Below, one piece after another: positions 34,188 to 42,655 of a stretch of 64,000 nucleotides of DNA. The notes beneath the pieces were generated by a model. The model did not search any database and was not told the origin of the DNA. It saw only the letters and a program-made list of their open reading frames with translations. The stretch covers positions 1-64,000 of the forward strand of contig JAHFQM010000005.1 in the NCBI GenBank assembly GCA_023266355.1. Reading direction: 5' to 3'. Both the position numbers and the translations under genes were made by a program. This DNA is from Aquabacterium sp. GTDB lineage: Bacteria > Pseudomonadota > Gammaproteobacteria > Burkholderiales > Burkholderiaceae_C. Numbering within the stretch: the first letter of the stretch is position 1; every line of letters starts with the position of its first letter.

Positions 34188-34754
34188 GTGAGCACAGCCC
34201 CCCACACGACGACCAGCAGCCCGATGCAGACAGAACAGCAAGCCATCCAGGTCGGCGTGGTCATGGGCTCCAGCAGCGACTGGGACGTGATGCGTCACGC
34301 TGCCGACATTCTCACCGAGTTCGGCATCGCCTTCGAGGCGAAGGTCGTTTCGGCCCACCGCATGCCCGATGACATGTTCCGCTACGCCGAAGCCGCGGCC
34401 GACCGTGGCCTGGTGGCCATCATCGCCGGCGCGGGTGGTGCCGCCCACCTGCCGGGCATGCTGGCCGCCAAGACCACGGTGCCGGTGCTCGGCGTGCCCG
34501 TGCCCTCGCGCCACCTGCAGGGCGTGGATTCGCTGCATTCCATCGTGCAGATGCCCAAGGGCATCCCTGTGGCGACGTTCGCCATCGGCACGGCCGGTGC
34601 GGGCAACGCGGCGCTGTTCGCCGTGGCGATGCTGGCGGGCAGCCACCCCGCATTGCGCGCCAAGCTCGACGCCTTCCGCGCCCGCCAGACCGAGGTGGCC
34701 CGCGCGATGACGGCCGACCTGACGATGCCTGCCCAGGAAGGCGGCAAGGCATGA
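34188..34754 (+). CDS. purE: N5-carboxyaminoimidazole ribonucleotide mutase
   Basis: 188 residues from GTG 34188, which has AGGAG 6 nt upstream; the alternative ATG at 34224 has no ribosome site and would give 176. Motifs: [28 protein letters not shown] with the catalytic His, [14 protein letters not shown], and the [13 protein letters not shown] segment. It converts N5-CAIR to CAIR in IMP synthesis. Its stop overlaps the purK start (ATGA). Confidence 0.95.
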   Translation: MSTAPHTTTSSPMQTEQQAIQVGVVMGSSSDWDVMRHAADILTEFGIAFEAKVVSAHRMPDDMFRYAEAAADRGLVAIIAGAGGAAHLPGMLAAKTTVPVLGVPVPSRHLQGVDSLHSIVQMPKGIPVATFAIGTAGAGNAALFAVAMLAGSHPALRAKLDAFRARQTEVARAMTADLTMPAQEGGKA

Positions 34755-35947
34755 GCGCCGCCAAGGACGTGATCCTCCCCGTGATCTTGCCGGGTGCGAC
34801 CCTGGGCGTGATGGGCGGCGGCCAACTGGGCCGCATGTTCGTGCACGCCGCGCAAAGCATGGGCTACCGCACCGCCGTGCTCGACGCCGATGCCACCAGC
34901 CCGGCTGGCCTGGTGTCTCACGAACACATCCGCACGCCCTACCTGGACACCACCGGCCTGGCCGAGCTGGCCAGCGTGGCCGATGCCATCACCACCGAGT
35001 TCGAAAACGTGCCCGCCGCCGCGCTCGAGCAGCTGGCCCAAACCCGCCCGGTGGCGCCGGCCGGTGCGTCGGTCGCCATCTGCCAGGACCGCGCCCGCGA
35101 GAAGGCCCACTTCGTCGGCTGCGGCGTCGATTGCGCCCCGCACGCCCTGATCGACACGCCCGAGCAATTGGCAGCCGTGTCTGATGACCTGCTGCCCGGC
35201 ATCCTCAAAACATCGCGCCTGGGCTACGACGGCAAGGGCCAGGTCCGCGTCAAGACGCGCGCCGAGCTCATCGCCGCCTGGGACGAGCTGCAGCGCGTGG
35301 GCTGCGTGCTGGAGAAGATGCTGCCCCTGGCCTACGAGGTCAGCGTCATCGTCGCCCGCGGCCGCGATGGCCAGGTCGTGCACTTCCCGCTGCAGCAGAA
35401 CCTGCACCGCGACGGCATCCTGGCCGTGACCACGGTGCCTGCACCGAACGTCACCGAAGCTGTCTCGCAGCAGGCCTACGCCTCGGCGCACAAGATCGCG
35501 TCCTCGATGGACTACGTCGGCGTGCTGTGCACCGAGTTCTTCGTGCTGCAAGACGGCCGCATCGTCGCCAACGAGATGGCCCCGCGTCCGCACAACAGCG
35601 GCCACCACACCATCGACGCTTGCGATGTGTCGCAGTTCGAGCTGCAGGTGCGCGCCATGACCGGCCTGCCCCTGGTCGAGCCCGTGCTGCACAGCCCCTG
35701 CCTGATGCTCAACCTGCTGGGCGACCTGTGGTTCCCTGAAACGGATGGCCAGCCTGCCACGGCGCAACGTGAACCCGACTGGGCGGCGGTGCTGGCGCTG
35801 TCCGGCACCCACCTGCACCTCTACGGCAAATCTGAGGCGCGTGCCGGCCGCAAGATGGGCCACCTGACGGTGACCGGCGCCAGCCCGCAAGCTGCCCGCG
35901 CCACGGCGCTGCAGGCCGCGGCCATCCTGGGCATCGCGCCGTTCTGA
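34751..35947 (+). CDS. purK: N5-carboxyaminoimidazole ribonucleotide synthase
   Basis: 398-residue ATP-grasp enzyme that carboxylates AIR to N5-CAIR. Motifs: [14 protein letters not shown] for nucleotide binding at the N-terminus, [30 protein letters not shown], and [16 protein letters not shown] near the active site. It begins within the purE stop codon, indicating coupled translation. Normal length. Confidence 0.96.
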   Translation: MSAAKDVILPVILPGATLGVMGGGQLGRMFVHAAQSMGYRTAVLDADATSPAGLVSHEHIRTPYLDTTGLAELASVADAITTEFENVPAAALEQLAQTRPVAPAGASVAICQDRAREKAHFVGCGVDCAPHALIDTPEQLAAVSDDLLPGILKTSRLGYDGKGQVRVKTRAELIAAWDELQRVGCVLEKMLPLAYEVSVIVARGRDGQVVHFPLQQNLHRDGILAVTTVPAPNVTEAVSQQAYASAHKIASSMDYVGVLCTEFFVLQDGRIVANEMAPRPHNSGHHTIDACDVSQFELQVRAMTGLPLVEPVLHSPCLMLNLLGDLWFPETDGQPATAQREPDWAAVLALSGTHLHLYGKSEARAGRKMGHLTVTGASPQAARATALQAAAILGIAPF

Positions 35948-35969
35948 TCGCCAGGCCTTGACCCGTCCG

Positions 35970-37046
35970 ATGCCCACCATGCGCCTGCTCGACCCCGCCC
36001 AGCAGCCCGACGCGATCGAACAGGCCGCGCAACGCCTGGCCGACGGCGGCCTGCTGGCCCTGCCCACCGAGACCGTCTATGGCCTCGGCGCCCGAGCCGA
36101 TGACGATGCCGCCGTGGCCCGCATCTTCGCGGCCAAGGGGCGCCCGGCCGACCACCCGCTCATCGTCCACGTGCCCAACGAGGCCGCGGCCCTGCATTTC
36201 GTCAGCGCCTTCCCGCCCGTGGCCCAGCGCCTGGTGTGCGCCTTCTGGCCGGGGCCCTTGACCGTCATCGTGCCGCGCCACCCCGACATGGCACGCGCCG
36301 CGGCGGGCGGCCAGGACACCATCGGCCTGCGCTGCCCCGACCACCCCGTGGCCCGCCAGCTGCTGGACGCCTGCGCCCAGCGCGACATCCTCGGCGTGGC
36401 CGCGCCCAGCGCCAACCGCTTCGGCCGCATCAGCCCGACGCGGGCGGCGCACGTCGTCGAAGAGTTCGCTGACCAGGGCAAAAACGCAGACGCTCTGGAC
36501 GCTGTCTGGGTGCTCGACGGTGGCCCCTGCGAGGTCGGCATCGAGTCCACCATCGTCGATTGCTCGCGCGGCCAGCCGGTGTTGCTGCGTCCTGGCCGCC
36601 TGACGATGGCCCAGCTCGAAGAAGCCGCTGGCGAGCCGCTGCTGTGGTCCAAGCCGGAGGCGCCCGACCCGAACGCGCCCAAGGCCTCGGGCACGCTGCT
36701 GTCGCACTACGCGCCGCGCGCCCGCGTCGTCCTCATGAGCGATGCGCAGCTGGCCGACGGCCTGGACGTCATCGAGCCCGAGCTCACCGCCCAGCACCTG
36801 GCCACGCCGGGCGTGGCGCCGCGCGTGGCCGTCTATTCGCGCAGCCTGTGGGCCCACCACCCGCGCCACCCGGGCGTGGTGCACTTGTCGATGCCGGGCG
36901 ATGCGGTCACCGCGGCCCACGACCTGTTCGCCGACCTGCGCGAGATGGACGCCACCGGCGTCGCCCAGATCTGGGTGGAAGCCCCGCCCGAAGGCCCCGC
37001 GTGGGACGGCGTGCGCGACCGCCTGAGCCGGGCCGCGGCCGCTTGA
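35970..37046 (+). CDS. sua5: L-threonylcarbamoyladenylate synthase (Sua5/YciO/YrdC)
   Basis: About 358 residues: an N-terminal YrdC domain (GGLLALPTETVYGLG, KGRPADHPLIVH, WPGPLTVIVPR, APSANRFGRISPT, GIESTIVDCS) and a C-terminal Sua5 domain linked by SGTLLSHYAPRARV. It makes threonylcarbamoyl-AMP from Thr, bicarbonate and ATP for tRNA t6A37. Its partner TsaB is encoded 3.4 kb downstream. The start is ATG 35970 or 35979. It follows purK by 22 nt and may be part of the purEK transcript. Confidence 0.94.
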   Translation: MPTMRLLDPAQQPDAIEQAAQRLADGGLLALPTETVYGLGARADDDAAVARIFAAKGRPADHPLIVHVPNEAAALHFVSAFPPVAQRLVCAFWPGPLTVIVPRHPDMARAAAGGQDTIGLRCPDHPVARQLLDACAQRDILGVAAPSANRFGRISPTRAAHVVEEFADQGKNADALDAVWVLDGGPCEVGIESTIVDCSRGQPVLLRPGRLTMAQLEEAAGEPLLWSKPEAPDPNAPKASGTLLSHYAPRARVVLMSDAQLADGLDVIEPELTAQHLATPGVAPRVAVYSRSLWAHHPRHPGVVHLSMPGDAVTAAHDLFADLREMDATGVAQIWVEAPPEGPAWDGVRDRLSRAAAA

Positions 37047-37149
37047 GCCGCGGCGTTCACTGCACCGCTCATCGCCCCGCTGGCCGGCCTGTTCACCCTC
37101 GGCGCTTCACAGCTCTTCACCCCGGCACCGCGCGGGCGAGGGCAATCCC

Positions 37150-37164
37150 GTGGCAGACTGCCAC
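37150..37164. repeat. Near-perfect palindrome GTGGCAG-A-CTGCCAC
   Basis: Two 7-nt arms around a single A, 72 nt upstream of the GDSL-like lipoprotein gene and 104 nt after sua5. Its form and place suggest a protein-binding operator. No U-tract follows, so it is not a terminator. Confidence 0.45.
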
Positions 37165-37235
37165 CTTGGCGCGCGGGTCTGGGTGATCCGGCGCCGCCTT
37201 GACATCCCCCGACCCCTGGATCCCCTGGAGAGACC

Positions 37236-38465
37236 ATGTTCCCTGTTGCCGCATCCCGCCTGCCCGTGAACCGCCGCCGCCTGGGCTGGGTCGCGCTGGC
37301 CTGCTCGGCAGCCGGCCTGGCGATGGGCCTGTCGGCCTGCGGGGGCGGCAGCCGCAACAGCTTCTTTGCGCCCGGCAGCATCGTGTCGTTTGGCGATGAG
37401 AACAGCGCGTTCGACACTTACGCTGGTTCGCTGAAAAAGGCCGATGGCACCACGGGCAGTGGCGCGATGATCAAGGGGCTCACGTACACGGTGCACGACG
37501 CATCCGTCGGGGCGTCCGTGGTGTGCGCCGACCCCAGGGTCGGCACGCCCAGCGCGCTGGCCGTTGAGTGCACGGCGGCCAACGCCAACGGTGCCACGCT
37601 CACCTCGCCCACGCTGGACGGCTACTACGGCTTCTCGTTCTTCACCTCGGCCAAGCTCGAGGTTGAGAGCCCCAATCAGCTCACCACGACCACCGCTTAC
37701 AACTGCGGCACGCCCCGCATCTGGGTGCATGTGCTGGCCCGCAACTACGGCCGCGGTTACAACAGCCAGTGCGCGATCGATCCGTACTCTGGCGCTGTCA
37801 GCTACGCCGCCTTCGGTGCCAAGACCGACGACGTCATCGCCCAGATCGCAGCCCACCGCGGTGAGCTGAATGGCAGCACGCTGGTCACCATCATGGTCGG
37901 CCAGAACGACATCCTGGAGCAGTTCAATGCCATCCGCGCGACCCCGGCCACGACCGATGAGGCCACCGCGATCGCCACGCTGCAGGCCCGTGCTGACCGC
38001 ATGGCCGCTGCGGTCAAGGACGTGATCGGCACGGGTGCCAAGGTGGCGTTGGCACTGACGCCCTCCCTGAACGACTCGCCCCGTGGCTTGGCCACCGACG
38101 CTGCCCTGATGTCGCGCCTGGTGGTGGCCTACAACGACCGCCTCTACGTGCGCGGCCTGGGCAACGTTTCTGGCCGTGACTTGGTGGGCGTCAACCCCGA
38201 CTCCTTCACCAACAGCACCACGCGCAGCACCAGTTATGTCCACGGCGCGGCGCTGTGCAACACCACCGGTCTGGTCAAGCCAGACGGCAGCGTGACCACC
38301 GGCTCGGAGCCCGACGCCGACGCCAATGTCCGCTTCTGCAACACCAGCATCACCCTGAACGGCAGCACCAGCACCTACATCTGGGCCGATGCCACCCACT
38401 ACGCGCCGCTGGGCCACGCCCTCATCGGCTCCCTGGCCTACAACCGCGCCCGTCAGCAGCTCTGA
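37236..38465 (+). CDS. SGNH/GDSL-like lipoprotein with altered block I
   Basis: 409 residues with a signal peptide and lipobox LSAC35, hence probably a lipoprotein. SGNH blocks are visible: block I FGDENSAFD at 52-60, block III-like GQND at 222-225, and block V DATH at 385-388. In active GDSL esterases the residue after GD is the nucleophile Ser; here it is Glu55, with Ser57 two positions on. The protein may therefore be inactive, use Ser57, or belong to a family with a different chemistry. GGAGAG lies upstream of the ATG. Confidence 0.75.
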   Translation: MFPVAASRLPVNRRRLGWVALACSAAGLAMGLSACGGGSRNSFFAPGSIVSFGDENSAFDTYAGSLKKADGTTGSGAMIKGLTYTVHDASVGASVVCADPRVGTPSALAVECTAANANGATLTSPTLDGYYGFSFFTSAKLEVESPNQLTTTTAYNCGTPRIWVHVLARNYGRGYNSQCAIDPYSGAVSYAAFGAKTDDVIAQIAAHRGELNGSTLVTIMVGQNDILEQFNAIRATPATTDEATAIATLQARADRMAAAVKDVIGTGAKVALALTPSLNDSPRGLATDAALMSRLVVAYNDRLYVRGLGNVSGRDLVGVNPDSFTNSTTRSTSYVHGAALCNTTGLVKPDGSVTTGSEPDADANVRFCNTSITLNGSTSTYIWADATHYAPLGHALIGSLAYNRARQQL

Positions 38466-38489
38466 CCGCCGCCGGTTCGCGGGCCGTGG

Positions 38490-38771
38490 TCAATGCCGCG
38501 GTCCGCGCCCGAACCACAGCTTCATCCCCAGGATGGCCAGCGCCAGCGTCAAGGTGACGCAGTTGGCGATGGTCACGGGCAGCGAGCCGATCGACAGGCC
38601 ATAGACCAGCCACAGCGCCACCCCGAGGGTGAAGCAGCTGTACATGCCCAACGAAATGCCGCTGACATCGCGCGTGCGCAGGGTCAGCCAGACCTGCGGC
38701 ACGAAAGAGGCCGTGGTCAGCATGGCCGCGAGGCCGCCGATCCACTCGATGGTGTCGGGTGAGAGGTTCAT
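38490..38771 (-). CDS. SemiSWEET family sugar transporter
   Basis: 93 residues with three membrane helices and the PQ signature (ASFVPQVWLT, P25-Q26) of bacterial SemiSWEETs, followed by TRDVSGISLGMYSCFTLG. These form homodimeric sugar channels; the substrate is not determined. It lies 12 nt downstream of the PBP4-type gene on the same strand and probably shares its transcript. Confidence 0.88.
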   Translation of the reverse strand: MNLSPDTIEWIGGLAAMLTTASFVPQVWLTLRTRDVSGISLGMYSCFTLGVALWLVYGLSIGSLPVTIANCVTLTLALAILGMKLWFGRGPRH

Positions 38772-38783
38772 GGGGTGTGCTGC

Positions 38784-40376
38784 TCAGGGCGTGTTGGGCG
38801 TGATCGGGGCGGTGACGGTGTTGGGGCGTTGCGCCCAGTCGATCAGGGCTTGCAGCACAGGGCGGCCCGCATCGGCGCGCGGGTGGTTGACCACACCGAC
38901 GACGATCACGCGGTTGCCGCCATCGGCCGTGTCCACGTAGCCGGCCATGGACGCCACGCCGTCGAGCGAACCCGTCTTGATGTGCGCACGGCCGGCGGCA
39001 GCCTGCCAGCGCCGTGTGGTGCCATCGGTGCCATTGACGGGCAGGGAGGCCACGAACTCCGGCATCACCGGGCTGCGCCACAGGGCCTGCAGCCACTGGC
39101 CCAGGCAGAGCGCCGTGCTGCGTTCGCTGCGCGACAGGCCCGCGCCGTTGTCCAGCTGCAGGGCCTCGCCTTCGCAGGCGCTGGGGCGGCCATTGCCACT
39201 GCCGTTGCCATTCCCGCCACGCGTGGCTTCCAGCACCAGTTGCGTGGTGGCTGCGCGGGCCGAAGCCAGCGTGGCCGGGCGCGGGGGCTCGTTGGCATCA
39301 CGGCTGGCATCGCGGCTGGTGTTGCCGGCGCCCAGCGTCAGGAAGAGCTGGCGCGCCATCACGTTGTTGCTGAATTTGTTGATGTCGCGCACCACGGTGG
39401 CCAGCGGCGGCGATGTCCACGTCTGCCACACCGGCAGGCCGGCGGGCCAGCTGCCATTGCGCACCGTGCCCCCGAGGTGTCCGCCGCCATCCTGCCAAGC
39501 CTGGCTGAGCAGCCGCGCGCCGTGGTCGTCGGGGCCATCGCCGCGCCACAGCAGCGGCCATTCGCGCTCGCCGCAGCTCAGGGGATACGGCCCTTGCACG
39601 GTCACGCGCCAGCGTTGCCGACCCAGGTGGTGCCAGCCGAGGACGGGCGCCATCGTCAGGTTCAAGACCTCGCGCCAGTCGCCGCAAGGCAGCTTGGGTT
39701 TGGGCGACAGGCGGTTGACCAGCTCGACGCCGTCCAGCGCCGGCTCCAGGCTGGCCCGCACCTGGCCGGGCTGGGCCGCGTCGGGCAGCAGGCGCAGGGT
39801 GACCGCGCCGTGGTTGAGCAGCAGGGCGTCGGCGCCGGCGTTGTAGGGCTTGAGCACCTGGCCGTCGAAGGCCGCGGGGTCGTGCGGCGGCAGATCGAAG
39901 GCGCTGCGGTCGGTCAGCAGGTCGCCGCGGATGTCGCGCAGCCCGGCGCCCCGCCAGCGCGACATCATCAGCTGCACCCGCTCGATGACCAGGCTGGGGT
40001 CGCCACTGCCGCGCAAATACAGAGGCCCATCGAGCGCGCCGTTGGGCAGCAGCGGCCCGCCCAGCCCCGCCTCGGTGCGCCAGGTGTAGGCCGGCCCCAG
40101 GCTGCGCAGGGCCGCGCCCGTGGTGAACAGCTTCATGACCGAGGCCACCAAACGCGGCGATGTCGCCTGGTGCTGCCAGCGCGGCGCTTCGCCATCGACC
40201 GGCCAGACCAGCAGCGAAAACGCCTCGGCCGGCAGCCCGCTGGCCTGCAGCGCGGCGGCCACCGTGGGCGGCCAGGCGGCTTGTCCGGTGGGTGCGCTGG
40301 CCTGTGCGGCGGCCGTCGAAGACAGGCACAGCGCCAGGCAGGGCAGCAAGTGGAACAGGGTGGGGACGGCGCGCAT
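38784..40376 (-). CDS. dacB: D-alanyl-D-alanine carboxypeptidase/endopeptidase, PBP4 type
   Basis: 530 residues from ATG 40376; ATGs at 40385 and 40388 are also in frame. Signal peptide MRAVPTLFHLLPCLALCLSSTAAAQA. Penicillin-binding motifs: S79VMK82, SNN in FSNNVMARQLF, and KTGSLDGVASMAGYV near the C-terminus. The long insert between SxxK and SxN is typical of class C PBP4 proteins, which trim and cleave peptidoglycan cross-links. Its start region faces tsaB, with only 42 nt between them. Confidence 0.92.
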   Translation of the reverse strand: MRAVPTLFHLLPCLALCLSSTAAAQASAPTGQAAWPPTVAAALQASGLPAEAFSLLVWPVDGEAPRWQHQATSPRLVASVMKLFTTGAALRSLGPAYTWRTEAGLGGPLLPNGALDGPLYLRGSGDPSLVIERVQLMMSRWRGAGLRDIRGDLLTDRSAFDLPPHDPAAFDGQVLKPYNAGADALLLNHGAVTLRLLPDAAQPGQVRASLEPALDGVELVNRLSPKPKLPCGDWREVLNLTMAPVLGWHHLGRQRWRVTVQGPYPLSCGEREWPLLWRGDGPDDHGARLLSQAWQDGGGHLGGTVRNGSWPAGLPVWQTWTSPPLATVVRDINKFSNNVMARQLFLTLGAGNTSRDASRDANEPPRPATLASARAATTQLVLEATRGGNGNGSGNGRPSACEGEALQLDNGAGLSRSERSTALCLGQWLQALWRSPVMPEFVASLPVNGTDGTTRRWQAAAGRAHIKTGSLDGVASMAGYVDTADGGNRVIVVGVVNHPRADAGRPVLQALIDWAQRPNTVTAPITPNTP

Positions 40377-40418
40377 GGCGGCCATCATAGGGGGGAGGCT
40401 GGCGGCTACACTCTCGCG

Positions 40419-41195
40419 ATGTCTGACAGCGTGTTCCCGACCCCCTTGGCTGCGCCCATCCTGCTGGCGCTGGACACCGCCACCGAGCGCCTGCACATCG
40501 CCCTGGTGGCGGGCGATGCCGTGCACACCCGGGACCTGCCCGGCGGCGCCCAGGCCTCGGCCGCCTTGCTGCCGGCCTCGCAGGCTTTGCTGGCCGCGGC
40601 CGGTCTGCGCTGGGCCGATGTCGATGCCATCGCCTTTGGCAGCGGGCCGGGCGCGTTCACCGGCCTGCGCACCGCTTGTGCCGTCACCCAGGGCCTGGCG
40701 CTGGGCCTGGACTGCCCCGCCATCGTGCTCGACACCCTCATGGCTGTGGCCGAAGACGCCCGCCAGCGCGCCTGCGCGGCCGACCCCCAAGCCTGCCCGC
40801 CCGGCCAGACCCTGTGGGTGCTGCAGGACGCCCGCATGGACGAGCTCTATGCCGCCGCCTTCGCCTGGGACGGCCAAGCCTGGCAAGCCACCGAAGGCCC
40901 CGCCCTGTGGCCCCTGAGCGAGCCCCTGCGCCGTTGGGCCGAGGCCGCGCCTGGCAACGTGCGCCTGTGTGGCAACGCCTTGCTGCAGTGCGCCCAGGCG
41001 CTGGCCGGCCTGCCCGAGGCCCTGTGCCTGCCGGGTGGCGCCCAGGCCGTGCCCTCGGGTGCCGCACTGGCCGCGCTGGCCGCACAGGCCTGGCGCGCAG
41101 GCCGCAGCGTCGACGCCGCCCTGGCCTTGCCGCGCTACGTCCGCGACAAGGTGGCCCAGACCACCGCCGAGCGCGCCGCCGCGGCGCAGGCCTGA
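40419..41195 (+). CDS. tsaB: tRNA threonylcarbamoyladenosine biosynthesis protein TsaB
   Basis: 258 residues of the ASKHA fold: ILLALDTATERLHIAL (phosphate-loop-like), the GSGPGAFTGLRTACAVTQGLALG family signature, and an ARMDELYAAAFAW segment. TsaB with TsaD and TsaE transfers the threonylcarbamoyl group made by TsaC/Sua5 onto tRNA. It heads a tsaB-rimI-udg operon with a 6-nt gap to rimI, an order conserved in many Betaproteobacteria. Confidence 0.93.
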   Translation: MSDSVFPTPLAAPILLALDTATERLHIALVAGDAVHTRDLPGGAQASAALLPASQALLAAAGLRWADVDAIAFGSGPGAFTGLRTACAVTQGLALGLDCPAIVLDTLMAVAEDARQRACAADPQACPPGQTLWVLQDARMDELYAAAFAWDGQAWQATEGPALWPLSEPLRRWAEAAPGNVRLCGNALLQCAQALAGLPEALCLPGGAQAVPSGAALAALAAQAWRAGRSVDAALALPRYVRDKVAQTTAERAAAAQA

Positions 41196-41201
41196 GCCGC
41201 C

Positions 41202-41765
41202 GTGAGCCTGACCATGCCCATGCTGGACACCCCACCCCACCACACCCTGGCGCGCGCAGAGGCCGCCGAGGCCGTCACCGACCGCGCGCTCACCGACGCC
41301 GACATCCCCGAGGTGACGGCCATGGAGCGCCTGGCCTGCGCCCACCCGCTGCACGCCTGGACCGACGAGAACTACCGCTCCTCGCTGCGCGCCGGCTACT
41401 GGTCGCGCGTGCGCTGCGACGCCGCCACGGGCCGCATCGTCGCCGTCTGCGTGGCCATGGACGGCGTCGACGAGGTGCACCTGTTGAACATCGCGGTCGC
41501 GCGCGCGCAGCACGGCCAGGGCCATGCCCGCGCCTTGCTGGCCGAGCTGGTGGCGCGTTGCCGACAGCGCCGTGCCGACGCCCTCTGGCTGGAAGTGCGG
41601 CCCAGCAACCAGCGCGCGCGCGCCCTGTACCTGCGCGAAGGCTTCGCGGACATCGGCGTGCGCAAGCACTACTACCCTGCGGCCACTGGCCGCGAAGACG
41701 CGGTGGTCATGCGCCGCCTGATCGATCTCAGCGACCCGAGCGAGGCCCCGCATGCGCTGGACTGA
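41202..41765 (+). CDS. rimI: Ribosomal-protein-alanine N-acetyltransferase RimI (GNAT)
   Basis: 187 residues from GTG 41202, with ATG 41214 as an alternative. GNAT core: ALTDADIPEVTAMERLA, HLLNIAVARAQHGQGHARALLAEL (acetyl-CoA pyrophosphate loop Q-x-x-G-x-A variant), and VRPSNQRARALYLREGF, matching RimI. The family acetylates the N-terminus of ribosomal protein S18 and others. Coupled to tsaB upstream; its last 14 nt overlap the udg gene. Confidence 0.9.
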   Translation: MSLTMPMLDTPPHHTLARAEAAEAVTDRALTDADIPEVTAMERLACAHPLHAWTDENYRSSLRAGYWSRVRCDAATGRIVAVCVAMDGVDEVHLLNIAVARAQHGQGHARALLAELVARCRQRRADALWLEVRPSNQRARALYLREGFADIGVRKHYYPAATGREDAVVMRRLIDLSDPSEAPHALD

Positions 41766-42627
41766 GCGACAACTCGCCATGCTGCGCGAGATGGGCGTGC
41801 CGCCGTTCTGGCCGACCGAGCCCGTGGCTGTCGCTGTGGCCACGCCCGCACCCGCACCCGATGCGGTGTCGGTTGCCGCACAGCCACCCCGCACCCCGCC
41901 GGCTGAGCGCCCTGCTTCAGCCCCGGCGGCCCCCGCACGCCCCAGCGCCGCCGCGCCTGCCTTGCCCGCTGTGAGCGAAGCCATCCTCGGCCCCCGCCCC
42001 GCCGGCGTCGACGCCATGGACTGGCCCACCCTGCGCGACACCGTGGCCGGCTGCCAGGCCTGCGGCTTGTGTCAGAGCCGCAAGCAGACCGTGTTCGGCA
42101 CCGGCCACACCCAGGCCCGCTGGATGCTGGTCGGCGAAGCCCCTGGCGAGCAGGAAGACCGCCAGGGCGAACCCTTCGTCGGCCGCGCCGGCCAGTTGCT
42201 CGACCGCATGCTGGCGGCGGTGGGCCTCACCCGCAGCGAGGCCCCGCCCGAGCAGCAGGTCTACATCGCCAACGTGCTCAAGTGCCGCCCGCCGGCCAAC
42301 CGCAACCCGCTGCCGCAGGAGGTCGCACAGTGCGAGCCCTTCCTGCTTCGCCAGATGGCCCTGGTGCAGCCCGACCTCATCCTCGCCATGGGGCGTTTCG
42401 CCGTGCAGTCCCTGCTCAAGACGAGCGAGCCCATCGGCAAGCTGCGCGGCCGCGTGCACGAGGTCCAGGGCATCCCGGTGGTGGTCACCTACCACCCGGC
42501 CTATCTGCTGCGCAACCCGGCCGACAAGGCCCTGGTCTGGGACGACCTGTGCCGGGCGCGCGAGCTGCAACTCAGTCGCGCCGCGGCGCGCTCAGGCACC
42601 GGACGCGGCGCCGATCAAGGCACCTGA
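41752..42627 (+). CDS. Uracil-DNA glycosylase, family 4 (Fe-S type)
   Basis: 291 residues. A Pro/Ala-rich N-terminal region (about 25-75) is followed by the family 4 glycosylase domain. Cluster ligands are likely C101, C104, C178 and C194; the active-site segment GEAPGEQEDRQGEPFVGRAG is at 128-147 and motif HPAYLLRNP near the end. It removes uracil from DNA. Some related proteins act as phage-type polymerase partners, but the [4Fe-4S] pattern favours repair. The start overlaps rimI by 14 nt. Confidence 0.9.
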   Translation: MRWTERQLAMLREMGVPPFWPTEPVAVAVATPAPAPDAVSVAAQPPRTPPAERPASAPAAPARPSAAAPALPAVSEAILGPRPAGVDAMDWPTLRDTVAGCQACGLCQSRKQTVFGTGHTQARWMLVGEAPGEQEDRQGEPFVGRAGQLLDRMLAAVGLTRSEAPPEQQVYIANVLKCRPPANRNPLPQEVAQCEPFLLRQMALVQPDLILAMGRFAVQSLLKTSEPIGKLRGRVHEVQGIPVVVTYHPAYLLRNPADKALVWDDLCRARELQLSRAAARSGTGRGADQGT

Positions 42628-42655
42628 GCGGCCCTGATCGGCGTCTGAGCGCCAC

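Noticed and set aside
37199..37204. TTGACA-like -35 box upstream of the SGNH lipoprotein
   Set aside because: No -10 match at any workable distance before the ATG at 37236.
38775..40418. Plus-strand ORF extending tsaB far upstream
   Set aside because: It is antisense to dacB; only the part from ATG 40419 matches TsaB.
40377..42041. Minus-strand extension of dacB to 42041
   Set aside because: Antisense to tsaB, rimI and udg; signal peptide and PBP motifs begin only at 40376.
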